A stretch of DNA of 51,510 bases, from assembly GCA_049325575.1 (NCBI GenBank), contig JBMOLK010000243.1, forward strand, positions 1 to 51,510, given 5' to 3'. The position numbers and the translations under genes are program-made. Position 1 is the first letter of the stretch; each line of letters opens with the position of its first letter. The stretch is from JBMOLK01 sp049325575 (GTDB lineage: Bacteria; Bacillota; Clostridia; Acetivibrionales; Acetivibrionaceae). This document shows positions 27,692-34,689 of the stretch, piece after piece. Under the pieces are notes generated by a model. That model did not search any database. It saw only the letters and a list, made by a program, of their open reading frames with translations, and was not told where the DNA came from.

Positions 27692-28327
27692 TTATACTAT
27701 ATTCTTCATTCGATTAATAAACTGTTTGGCTGTTATGTAATTGAAGGATTCTATTCTTCCGTCATTAATGGTCAACACGTGTTGGTCTCTCCATCTCAAT
27801 ACAATTTGAAGGGTCTTATCCAAAGGTTCGTGGATTAACTCATATAATTCACATAAATTAACCGACAGTTTCCTAAGGTTTATCATATAATTCAGATATT
27901 TGTAAATTTTCATCTCAGCGGTCTCGAATTTCAGAATATCGAGAAGTTCAAACGAATACTCTATCCTTTCGGAAAAGCTGGTTAAAAAATACAATATAAT
28001 TTCAGAGTTGTTGCTATCAATAATATTATCTAAATTTGCATTATTGATCCTAACTAGCCCTACATCTGTCTCTGCTATTATGGTTGCTGTTCTCCGATTC
28101 CCTGAAAAATAAGCATATTCACCGAATATGCTGTTTTTTTTCAAGAGTCTCAAAACTCGCATGTCACCATCCACAAACTTAACCACTTTGACGGTTCCCC
28201 AATACACAAGATAAAAGTCTTCACCGTAATCGCCTTCAAAAAAAATTATATCTCCCGCCTTATACTCAACACCATATTTTTGATACAGCTTTTCAGTATT
28301 TAAATCGGTATTTGAATTAGGGTACAC
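27692..28327 (-). CDS. Crp/Fnr-type regulator with cyclic-nucleotide-binding fold
   Basis: The N-terminal about 120 residues form a cNMP-binding beta roll (KAGDIIFFEGDYGEDFYLVY, then KKNSIFGEYAYFSGNRRTAT), followed by a long dimer helix. The C-terminal about 70 residues sit where a winged helix should be, but the recognition helix is poorly conserved (LYELIHEPLDKTLQIVLRWR). The classical phosphate-binding RxS is not evident (GNRRTAT is close), so the ligand may not be cAMP. The start is GTG 28327 with AGGAGA before it. It lies 13 bases after the paralogous gene at 28341-28883 on the same strand, so the two likely form one transcript. Targets unknown. Confidence 0.75.
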   Translation of the reverse strand: MYPNSNTDLNTEKLYQKYGVEYKAGDIIFFEGDYGEDFYLVYWGTVKVVKFVDGDMRVLRLLKKNSIFGEYAYFSGNRRTATIIAETDVGLVRINNANLDNIIDSNNSEIILYFLTSFSERIEYSFELLDILKFETAEMKIYKYLNYMINLRKLSVNLCELYELIHEPLDKTLQIVLRWRDQHVLTINDGRIESFNYITAKQFINRMKNIV

Positions 28328-28340
28328 GGTAAATCTCCTC

Positions 28341-28883
28341 TCAAGTATTCAATATATCCAATGCACCAGCCTGTATTTCAGATTGTTCATTAAGAAATAA
28401 AACGGCTTTTTGATAATAGGGACTATTGGTGTAAGATGTTTTAAGCTTGTCTAAAAGCTGATATGCATTCTCTTCATGCTTATTATTAATAAAATAAACA
28501 ATTGCATTATATATTTTTTCAGGTATATTGTCATCAGAACATTTGGTATTGGACTCAATTTTACCGTTAATTGTTTTTGATAATATTATAAGTTGGGTAA
28601 TTACACTTTTTGCATCAAATTCATTTTTTAAAATTAAATCGGTTAAATCATCTTTGTCCATCTCACAAACCTCACAATAGGTTTTGGCAACGGCAGATTC
28701 TCTTCGCAGGGAACCGTTAATCATGCTATATATTCCGAACATGTTTCCTTTTTCAACAGTGATTGACTCCATGCCCTTCTGCATTAGGACGACTTGGCCT
28801 TTGTTTACAAGGTAACATTTTAGGGCTGGAGAGTTATGGAGATAAATAAAATCATTGCTTTTGAATATTAGAATTTTCTTCAA
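28341..28883 (-). CDS. Degenerate cNMP-binding-fold regulator
   Basis: The first about 95 residues follow the cyclic-nucleotide-binding beta roll (YLVNKGQVVLMQKGMESITV, GNMFGIYSMINGSLRRESAV), but no helix-turn-helix follows. Instead the C-terminal about 70 residues look helical, like one TPR-type hairpin (YFINNKHEENAYQLLDKLKT, YQKAVLFLNE). It may act by protein contact, perhaps with the partner encoded just downstream. On this strand AGGAG stands directly before ATG 28892 with no spacing, but nine bases before TTG 28883, which I take as start. The 28884-29080 stretch upstream shows no gene. Confidence 0.65.
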   Translation of the reverse strand: MKKILIFKSNDFIYLHNSPALKCYLVNKGQVVLMQKGMESITVEKGNMFGIYSMINGSLRRESAVAKTYCEVCEMDKDDLTDLILKNEFDAKSVITQLIILSKTINGKIESNTKCSDDNIPEKIYNAIVYFINNKHEENAYQLLDKLKTSYTNSPYYQKAVLFLNEQSEIQAGALDILNT

Positions 28884-29080
28884 AGTAGTCATCTCCTGTA
28901 TAAGCTCAAAATAAATGCATTACAAAACCAGTAAATGAGAAGATCGGTAACAACTAAGACCCTGGTTATAATTCCAAGACTTTTTTAACCTGTTACAGAA
29001 AATTCCTTTTTACTTTAAGAAAAAACTAATTACACTCGTTAACCGTCCTAGAGGGTTTTCAATTGCTAGAATGCTTTATA

Positions 29081-29482
29081 CTATCTAAACCTATACCATG
29101 AGAAGTGATTTGCAAGTACCTGTTGATTTTTTACTTCGACATATATATTTTCACCTTTTGCTGAATCATACAGCAGCCCTTTGTAAGTATCGGTTCTTAT
29201 GTGAACTTTTTTAAAAAAGTCTGGAGTATCAGGAGAGATATAAACTCCAGCGGCACCGTTTTCAGCAGCAACTATTACTTCAAAGGTTGCAGGGAGTCTT
29301 GTTTCGTCAAGAAAATCCTTCTTAAACTCCATCTCAACAAAGCCTATTTGATATCTGCCGCCTTCAGCTGTTACGGTAAAGGTACTTTTGTAAATAACCG
29401 GAGCTTCTGTTGCTGCTACCGGCAGTATATTGGAGAATACCAGCAAAAGTACTAACAGGAGTAATATTGACTTTCTTATCAT
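29081..29482 (-). CDS. Secreted hypothetical protein
   Basis: The 133-residue protein begins with a clear signal peptide (MIRKSILLLLVLLLVFSN, cut near VAA). The mature part of about 110 residues looks all-beta (STFTVTAEGGRYQIGFVEME, then TFEVIVAAENGAAGVYISPD) and carries no motif I can name. AAGGAGG precedes the ATG well. It is monocistronic, surrounded by gene debris on the other side. Its size and strand pattern would fit a small immunoglobulin-like or carbohydrate-binding module, but that is a guess. Confidence 0.65.
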   Translation of the reverse strand: MIRKSILLLLVLLLVFSNILPVAATEAPVIYKSTFTVTAEGGRYQIGFVEMEFKKDFLDETRLPATFEVIVAAENGAAGVYISPDTPDFFKKVHIRTDTYKGLLYDSAKGENIYVEVKNQQVLANHFSWYRFR

Positions 29483-29680
29483 AATAGTTTTCCTCCTTAT
29501 TATGTTGCATGAATATTACATACATTTATATAAGGCAAAATCCATGCCAAGTTTGCAATTTTTTATGCCGGTAATGTGCAAAACACTGCCAGACACCATG
29601 ATTAATCTTATTTTTTATTTTTAATCAAACTAAATTTAGTAGGGTTATTTGTAAGAATTCAACATAAAACTCCAAAACAA

Positions 29681-29718
29681 ATTATCTAATTGTATAAAAA
29701 TTATCTAATTGTATAAAT
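29681..29718. repeat. Two-copy 19-bp tandem repeat
   Basis: ATTATCTAATTGTATAAA occurs twice back to back with a 19-base period (29681 and 29700). It lies at the broken end of the carbonic-anhydrase relic and may mark the deletion junction. Confidence 0.7.
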
Positions 29719-29975
29719 GCCAAGGCCAATCTTATGCAAACATCTGGGGCAATAAATACATTTTCGATTACAGTAACATCCCCTATTATGCTGGAGAAGG
29801 GACCTGTAAAGCTAGAGGGATGGAGCTTTCGGAAATAAGCATAAGGATTAAATGATGTTATAGGGTTGGGACCAATAAATACAGCATAAATATTATGAGG
29901 ATAGCAGCTTGGAAAATGTGGCTGTAAGGCACCGTATTGTTTTTGCAAAAAAACTGTTTGACTCAAAATATACAC
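29682..29975 (-). pseudogene. Truncated gamma-carbonic anhydrase-like gene
   Basis: The frame reads FIGPNPITSFNPYAYFRKLH, then HPSSFTGPFSSIIGDVTVIE and NVFIAPDVCIR. This is the N-terminal part and first hexapeptide turns of gamma-class carbonic anhydrases (the family continues with ADEGTPF and the metal-binding histidines). Here the family sequence stops after CIR and the frame ends 15 residues later. All zinc ligands and most of the left-handed beta helix are lost, so it cannot be active. The break coincides with the 19-base tandem repeat. Confidence 0.7.
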
Positions 29976-30062
29976 CTCTTGAAATTATTCATTGATTATA
30001 TAATATGCATCTAGAAATCAAAAAGCTTTATAAGATAAAAAGAAATTTCCCGAAAATCGGTG

Positions 30063-30230
30063 AGTATATTAGCTCAATTTGTAGGAAGATGTGTTGCCGC
30101 ACTGGCACAGGATGAAAATGTTATTGAAAACACCGGAAAAATTCTTATAACTGCTGAAGTTGCAGAACAATATGGACTTACAGATATTGACGGGAAGAAT
30201 CCAAAGTCTCAAAGAGCCCAGTTGTGGTAG
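30063..30230 (+). pseudogene. C-terminal relic of a short-chain dehydrogenase/reductase
   Basis: An open stretch without a start reads ILAQFVGRCVAALAQDENVI, ENTGKILITAEVAEQYGLTD and IDGKNPKSQRAQLW before TAG 30228-30230. This matches the C-terminal end of SDR-family oxidoreductases (pattern FVGRAVAALAxDPxVxExSG, then AxEYGFTDxDG). The Rossmann fold and catalytic Tyr-Lys are absent. It lies between the carbonic-anhydrase relic and the ArsR-type gene. Confidence 0.65.
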
Positions 30231-30253
30231 TTCACGCAAAACTAACTTTACTA

Positions 30254-30282
30254 TTGACAAAGTTTTATTGTTCGATTACTAT
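30254..30282 (+). promoter_or_regulatory. Sigma-A promoter of the ArsR-type gene
   Basis: TTGACA (30254-30259) and TACTAT (30277-30282) are separated by 17 bases. The predicted transcription start falls at about 30288-30290, on the ATG at 30289, so the message may be leaderless. Confidence 0.7.
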
Positions 30283-30287
30283 AGAAC
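30270..30287 (+). promoter_or_regulatory. Operator copy 1 (GTTCGATTACTATAGAAC)
   Basis: An 18-base imperfect palindrome (GTTC...GAAC) covers the -10 element of the ArsR-type gene. The same sequence, with small changes, occurs twice more before the glutathione genes. It is likely the site for autorepression. Confidence 0.65.
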
Positions 30288-30288
30288 T

Positions 30289-30600
30289 ATGAAGAATATA
30301 GATTTGGTGAAAATATTTAAAGCGCTTTCCAGCGAACAAAGGTTTAATCTTTTTAAAATGTTATATGAATGGTATGAGTGCGGTGGTGGCACAGATGGTG
30401 AATATTCCTTTCCCTTTGAGGGAATTGAGAAGTGCTTTACCAAGGCCTGTTGTTCCATGAGTTTATCTCGTTCAACGATATCACACCATTTCAAAGAACT
30501 TCAGAATGCGGGTTTGATAACATATACCCGGAATGGACAGTGCTTTGTTTGTAAAATCAATTTAGAAGCTGTGCAGGCTATAAGGAATTTTTTGAAGTAG
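30289..30600 (+). CDS. ArsR-family winged-helix repressor, cysteine-rich
   Basis: The 103-residue protein is a single ArsR-type winged helix: an N-terminal helix (IFKALSSEQRFNLFKMLYEW), a recognition helix (SLSRSTISHHFKELQNAGLI) and a wing (TYTRNGQCFVCKI). It has six cysteines (31, 49, 54, 55, 85, 88), with Cys54-Cys55 just before the recognition helix, suggesting a thiol or metal sensor. An upstream ATG (30160) lies in relic sequence; ATG 30289 fits the family and sits at the predicted transcription start with no ribosome binding site. The operator over its own promoter and two copies before the glutathione genes suggest it represses itself and that operon. Confidence 0.85.
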   Translation: MKNIDLVKIFKALSSEQRFNLFKMLYEWYECGGGTDGEYSFPFEGIEKCFTKACCSMSLSRSTISHHFKELQNAGLITYTRNGQCFVCKINLEAVQAIRNFLK

Positions 30601-30618
30601 TTTTTTTAAATTGTTATA

Positions 30619-30636
30619 GTTCGATTGTTATAAAAC
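30619..30636 (+). promoter_or_regulatory. Operator copy 2 (GTTCGATTGTTATAAAAC)
   Basis: The second copy of the 18-base motif lies just after the ArsR-type gene and 110 bases before the glutamate-cysteine ligase gene. It includes a TATAAA that could serve as a -10 element. Confidence 0.65.
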
Positions 30637-30680
30637 AGTGGTATAGATATGTAGTAACAGTATATTTTTTTGGACTTACT

Positions 30681-30698
30681 GTTCGATTGTTATAAAAC
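30681..30698 (+). promoter_or_regulatory. Operator copy 3 (GTTCGATTGTTATAAAAC)
   Basis: This copy is identical to copy 2 and begins 62 bases later. Its TATAAA (30691-30696) with TTGGAC at 30670-30675 (15-base spacer) is a likely promoter for the glutathione genes, so binding here would block transcription. Confidence 0.65.
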
Positions 30699-30745
30699 TC
30701 TCGTAGTTAATATTTTCTATTAAATTATATTAGCAGGAGGTAACT

Positions 30746-32197
30746 ATGAATTGGAACTTCATAACCATGTCAGATCTATTCAATGGCAAAGGTAAAAGAA
30801 AGCTTATGTTGGCTGGAAACTGGGGTCTTGAAAAAGAATCCCAGAGGGTTACTCCATTGGGAGATCTTGCTTTAACCGATCACCCTTCGTCATTCGGGGA
30901 CAAACTTGAGAACCCTTATATCACTACTGATTTTTCCGAAAGCCAGTTGGAATTGATAACCCCACCCTTTAAGTCCATTGAGGAAACATATGAGTCTCTA
31001 AAAAAGCTGCAGTTAGAGGCTGAAAAAGGAATTAACGATGAGCTGTTATGGCCCCTTAGTATGCCTCCAAGGCTTCCTGATGAAGACAAAATTCCAATTG
31101 CGAAATTTAACAGCGCGGGGAAAGAAAAAGAAATATATAGAAACGGGCTTGCTTTGCGTTACGGGAAAAAAATGCAAATGATTTCAGGTATTCACTATAA
31201 TTTTTCTTTTAGTGATGAAATGATTGACTTATTATATGAAAGGCTGTCGAAGGGAATGGAAAGGCAACATTTCGTCAACTGGGTATATTTCGCTTTGATC
31301 AGAAACTACTTAAGGTACCGCTGGCTGTTAATTTATCTTTTTGGAGCTTCCCCTGTCATTGACCCTACATATTATCCGGTTATATATAAGGAGTTAAAGC
31401 TGGTCTCCAAATGCTGCCCCGAGTGCTGCAATGTCATTGATAAATATGAACAGTACTCAACCTCATTAAGGGTAAGCCGTTTTGGATATTCCAGCACGAA
31501 TCAGGGAAGATACAACATTTACTATACCAGCATGGAAGAATATATTAAAGGACTTGACAGGCTTCTTGCAATGAAAAGTAAAAAGTACATAAAGCTAGGG
31601 GTCTATAAGGATGGAATCCAAATACAATTGAATGAAAATATTCTACAGAAAGAAAGTGAATTTTATTCTTCCATCCGTCCCAAACAGATTTTAGAAAAAG
31701 GCGAGACACAGTTGGAGGCCTTAAGAAAGAGAGGAGTAAAGTATTTGGAAGTGAGGATTCTAGACTTGAATCCTTTCGAAAAAGTGGGTATCAGCATTGA
31801 ACAACTATATTTCTTACAGGTATTTATGCTCTTTTGTCTTTTTGAAGAAAGTAAGCCTATCACAAAAATAGAGTATGAAAAAATCAACAAAAACCACCAT
31901 TTAGCAGCTTTGTGTGGAAGAAAGCCCAGGCTAAAGCTTTATAAATACGATAATGGCACAGCTGCTTTAAAAGAATGGGGTAATGAGATATTTGACAAAT
32001 TGAAGCGTATTGCTGAATTGATGGATCAGAGTACTTCAGGGAGTAAATACCTTAAATGTGTTGCTAATGAGTACCAAAAGCTTACCAATCCGGAACTGCT
32101 TCCATCATCATTAATACTAATGGAAATGAAAGAAAACAACGAAACTTACCTGGATTTTGGTGTTAGAAGAGCTACAATGAACAAACAGTCAAAATAA
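30746..32197 (+). CDS. gshA: Glutamate-cysteine ligase (GshA/GshF N-terminal type)
   Basis: The 483-residue protein matches the glutamate-cysteine ligase class found in proteobacterial GshA and in the first half of bifunctional GshF. Visible motifs are GNWGLEKESQRVTPLGDLAL, TDFSESQLELITPP, the substrate-site block SGIHYNFSF, and LEVRILDLNPFEKVGIS. It joins L-glutamate and L-cysteine, using ATP, to gamma-glutamylcysteine in the cytosol. It ends at the natural domain edge, with the glutathione-synthetase-like half encoded by the next gene. CAGGAGG precedes the ATG. Two copies of the ArsR-type operator lie in its promoter region, so expression probably responds to thiol or metal stress. Glutathione synthesis is uncommon in Clostridia, so transfer is plausible. 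Confidence 0.88.
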   Translation: MNWNFITMSDLFNGKGKRKLMLAGNWGLEKESQRVTPLGDLALTDHPSSFGDKLENPYITTDFSESQLELITPPFKSIEETYESLKKLQLEAEKGINDELLWPLSMPPRLPDEDKIPIAKFNSAGKEKEIYRNGLALRYGKKMQMISGIHYNFSFSDEMIDLLYERLSKGMERQHFVNWVYFALIRNYLRYRWLLIYLFGASPVIDPTYYPVIYKELKLVSKCCPECCNVIDKYEQYSTSLRVSRFGYSSTNQGRYNIYYTSMEEYIKGLDRLLAMKSKKYIKLGVYKDGIQIQLNENILQKESEFYSSIRPKQILEKGETQLEALRKRGVKYLEVRILDLNPFEKVGISIEQLYFLQVFMLFCLFEESKPITKIEYEKINKNHHLAALCGRKPRLKLYKYDNGTAALKEWGNEIFDKLKRIAELMDQSTSGSKYLKCVANEYQKLTNPELLPSSLILMEMKENNETYLDFGVRRATMNKQSK

Positions 32198-32216
32198 ATA
32201 ATTGGAGGTAATATAT

Positions 32217-33206
32217 ATGATAATTAAAGGTTATGAGGGACTGGAGCTTTCAACTCAAATACTTATTAAGGAAGCACAGTCAAGAGGGATTGAGGTGGAA
32301 GTACTGGACTGGAATGATAATTTTATCCGTCTAAGGAGAGGTAATGAAACTGAATATGTTAAGCAGGCTACCAGAACTTCTGCTGACACATACATATCTC
32401 CTTTGATTATGGAAAACAAAGAAGTGACAAAGCTGATTTTAAGAGAGCATGGCATTAATGTTCCAAAGGGTATCGCAGTCCAATCTGTACAGGAAGCGGC
32501 TAAGGAATTTTCCGGTTTTTTAGGTAAGGATATTGTAATAAAGCCTAAGTCAACAAACTTTGGAGAAGGGGTAGTAATTCTGAAAAATGTTCAATCATAT
32601 GAGCATTGTGAAAATGCCGTAATACAAGCATTAAAATATGACAGGTCGGTTTTAATAGAGGAGTTCATACCTGGCAGAGAATTCAGATTCCTTGTTATTG
32701 GGGAAGAAGTAGCAGCTATACTGCACAGAGTACCTGCCAATGTCAAAGGAGATGGAATTAGAAGCATTGAAGAGCTGGTGAATGAGAAGAATAGGGACCC
32801 ACTTAGGGGAAAAGGTTATGTAACCCCTTTGGAAAAAATCAATCTTGGTGATGTTGAAAAGGAATACCTGAGCTTGCAAGGGAAGGATATCCGATATGTT
32901 CCCCAAAAAGGTGAGGTAGTCTTCTTGCGGGAGAATTCCAATATAAGCACCGGTGGGGATAGTATCGATTATACTGATGAGATACTGGAGGATTATAAAA
33001 CCATAGCTGTAAACTCTGCAAAGGCTGTAGGGGCAAAGATATGTGGGGCAGATATTATCATACAGGACATATATGCGAAACCAGACAATAAAAATCACAG
33101 TATTATTGAGTTGAATTTCAATCCTGCGCTTCATATTCACGATTTTCCTTACCAGGGTACAAACAGGCATGTTGGGAAAAAGGTTCTGGATTTGTTGGGT
33201 TTTTAA
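32217..33206 (+). CDS. ATP-grasp glutathione synthetase (GshF C-terminal type)
   Basis: The 329-residue ATP-grasp protein matches the second half of GshF rather than classical GshB. Its features are ITKLILREHG-like VTKLILREHGINVPKG, the ATP-binding Lys in DIVIKPKSTNFGEGV, IEEFIPGREFRFLVIG, and the metal-binding IIELNFNPALHIHDFPYQG. It should add glycine to gamma-glutamylcysteine using ATP. Start ATG 32217 follows TTGGAGG with good spacing; an in-frame ATG at 32202 lies before that site. It is 19 bases after the ligase gene, so both are one operon: a split version of the usually fused GshF. A cyanophycin-synthetase-like ligase with another amino acid is the main alternative. Confidence 0.82.
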   Translation: MIIKGYEGLELSTQILIKEAQSRGIEVEVLDWNDNFIRLRRGNETEYVKQATRTSADTYISPLIMENKEVTKLILREHGINVPKGIAVQSVQEAAKEFSGFLGKDIVIKPKSTNFGEGVVILKNVQSYEHCENAVIQALKYDRSVLIEEFIPGREFRFLVIGEEVAAILHRVPANVKGDGIRSIEELVNEKNRDPLRGKGYVTPLEKINLGDVEKEYLSLQGKDIRYVPQKGEVVFLRENSNISTGGDSIDYTDEILEDYKTIAVNSAKAVGAKICGADIIIQDIYAKPDNKNHSIIELNFNPALHIHDFPYQGTNRHVGKKVLDLLGF

Positions 33207-33260
33207 AATAGGAAAAATTCAACTATTAAAAATTGGGCAAAAATAAATTCATCAAATAAT

Positions 33261-33320
33261 GCAAAAACAGAAAAGAAGCAAAAAAAACAAAAAAATACCA
33301 ATAAAAACACAATAAAATCT
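33261..33320 (+). promoter_or_regulatory. A-rich repeats before the transporter operon (likely DeoR sites)
   Basis: Several AACAAAA- and ACACAATAAAA-like units (GCAAAAACAG, GCAAAAAAAACAAAAA, AAACACAATAAAA) lie just upstream of the -35 element. Similar units occur at 40465-40530, between the DeoR gene and the microcompartment operon. This supports one regulator for both operons. The exact operator is not resolved. Confidence 0.4.
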
Positions 33321-33321
33321 A

Positions 33322-33350
33322 TTGAAAAATAACTTTACAAATGGTAACAT
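33322..33350 (+). promoter_or_regulatory. Sigma-A promoter of the transporter-mtnK-mtnA operon
   Basis: TTGAAA (33322-33327) and TAACAT (33345-33350) are separated by 17 bases, about 75 bases before the first start codon. The rest of the 33207-33425 gap is A-rich and shows no gene. Confidence 0.6.
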
Positions 33351-33425
33351 TATTATGTAAACCAAAATTAGGTGTGTTAGGAGTGGCACGCCATCCGTGT
33401 ATCCAAATCTCTAGGAGGGATCAAG

Positions 33426-34535
33426 ATGAAAAAGATCGTTGCTCTGCTTCTTGCAACAATGTTTGTACTTAGCGCTTGCAGCACCACATCAAAGCCTTCT
33501 GGTAACAGTTCTTCCGGGGAAAAAATTGAGGGAGTTCCTGAAGCTATCACAAGTAACAGCGGTGGAGTAAAAATAGCAGTAATCCGTAACCTGCCGTCCG
33601 ATGACCATACTAAACAGTTCCTTGATGGTGCCAGAAGTGAAGGAGAATCTTTTGGTTTTAAGGTAGACACTTTCATAGCTGATAATGATGATGCGAAGTT
33701 TCAAGAGTTGGTAGCTCAAGCTATCCAGAAAGACTATGACGGACTTATAATTTCACACGGTAAAAAAGATTACTCATATGACATGCTAAAACCTGCCGTT
33801 GATAAAGGAATGAAGGTTGTTACCTTTGACACTGTAATAGAAAAGGATGGTAACAATATTCCGGATATCACCACTACATTTCAGGATGACTTTAAACTCG
33901 CAGAGCTTTCTTTAAATGAAATAGCAGCTCTTTCAAAAGATGGAAACCCCGTGAAAGTTATAAAGCTATGGTTTGGACCTGGTGTTCCTCCTCTGGACAG
34001 GCGTGAATCCATCTACAAAAAGTTTGAAGAGGAGAATAAAATAAAGACACTTGAGGTAATTGGCCCATCCAATTTCCAGGATGTTCAGGGCGATATAGCT
34101 ACAAAAGTAAGCGCAGTACTTGCCAAATATCCTGCCGGAACAGTTGATGCTATATGGGGTTCATGGGATGAAATGGCCAAGGGAGCTTATAAGGCTATGG
34201 TAGATAACAAACGTATGGATATAAAGCTAATCTCGATAGATATTTCCAACCAGGATATGAACTTAATGAGAGAGCAGGGAAGTACATGGTTGTCTACTGC
34301 CGCTGTTGATCCACGCCTTATAGGTTTGGTTAATATGAGGCTGCTTGCCAAAAAACTAGCCGGTGAAGAGGTGCCTGCAAATTACGACCTGGAAGCAAAG
34401 CTCATAAAGCAGGAACAGTTAAAGGCAGACACAAACATGAACAATCTAAAGGATGTTATAGACGGTTGGGGTAAGTCTGATGCTTTTAACGAGAAGTGGA
34501 TGGACACCCTGCGCGAAAAATATGGTAAGAAATAG
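33426..34535 (+). CDS. Sugar ABC transporter substrate-binding lipoprotein (Peripla_BP_4 type)
   Basis: The 369-residue protein starts with a lipoprotein signal (MKKIVALLLATMFVLSAC, Cys18) and a Ser/Gly-rich linker. A periplasmic-binding fold of the ribose/AI-2 type follows (IAVIRNLPSDDHTKQFLDGA, QKDYDGLIISHGKKD, VKVIKLWFGPGVPP, then GTVDAIWGSWDEMAKGAYKA). It should capture a sugar outside the cell for the ATPase and permease encoded next. The kinase and isomerase that follow suggest a 5-deoxy- or 5-methylthio-pentose ligand rather than ribose; this is inference. GGAGGG precedes the ATG. A hairpin after the gene may keep its expression above that of the membrane parts. Confidence 0.9.
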   Translation: MKKIVALLLATMFVLSACSTTSKPSGNSSSGEKIEGVPEAITSNSGGVKIAVIRNLPSDDHTKQFLDGARSEGESFGFKVDTFIADNDDAKFQELVAQAIQKDYDGLIISHGKKDYSYDMLKPAVDKGMKVVTFDTVIEKDGNNIPDITTTFQDDFKLAELSLNEIAALSKDGNPVKVIKLWFGPGVPPLDRRESIYKKFEEENKIKTLEVIGPSNFQDVQGDIATKVSAVLAKYPAGTVDAIWGSWDEMAKGAYKAMVDNKRMDIKLISIDISNQDMNLMREQGSTWLSTAAVDPRLIGLVNMRLLAKKLAGEEVPANYDLEAKLIKQEQLKADTNMNNLKDVIDGWGKSDAFNEKWMDTLREKYGKK

Positions 34536-34569
34536 ATAGTGAGTACAGTTGATATAATGGGCTATATTT

Positions 34570-34615
34570 AAGAGGAGAGAGGGGTTTTCCACTCCGATTC
34601 TCTCTCTTCTTTTTA
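34570..34615 (+). terminator. Intercistronic terminator/attenuator hairpin
   Basis: AAGAGGAGAGAG (34570-34581) pairs with CTCTCTCTTCTT (34600-34611) with one G-T pair, followed by Ts. Lying between the binding protein and ATPase genes, it probably ends part of the transcripts and so lets the binding protein be made in excess. Confidence 0.7.
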
Positions 34616-34689
34616 ATTAAGAAACTTTATGGTTGTAATGATGATAGAGCCGAGGGACGTCATTTTTGTGCCGGATGGGATGGTGAAAT

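Noticed and set aside
27584..27838. 84-residue plus-strand frame with a hydrophobic start
   Set aside because: It overlaps the Crp-type gene on the other strand and the LysM relic in another frame, and has no ribosome binding site; likely chance.
33241..33320. CRISPR-like or simple-repeat array in the A-rich region
   Set aside because: The units are irregular, short and A-rich without spacers; better explained as regulator sites or low complexity. No CRISPR array was seen anywhere in the window.
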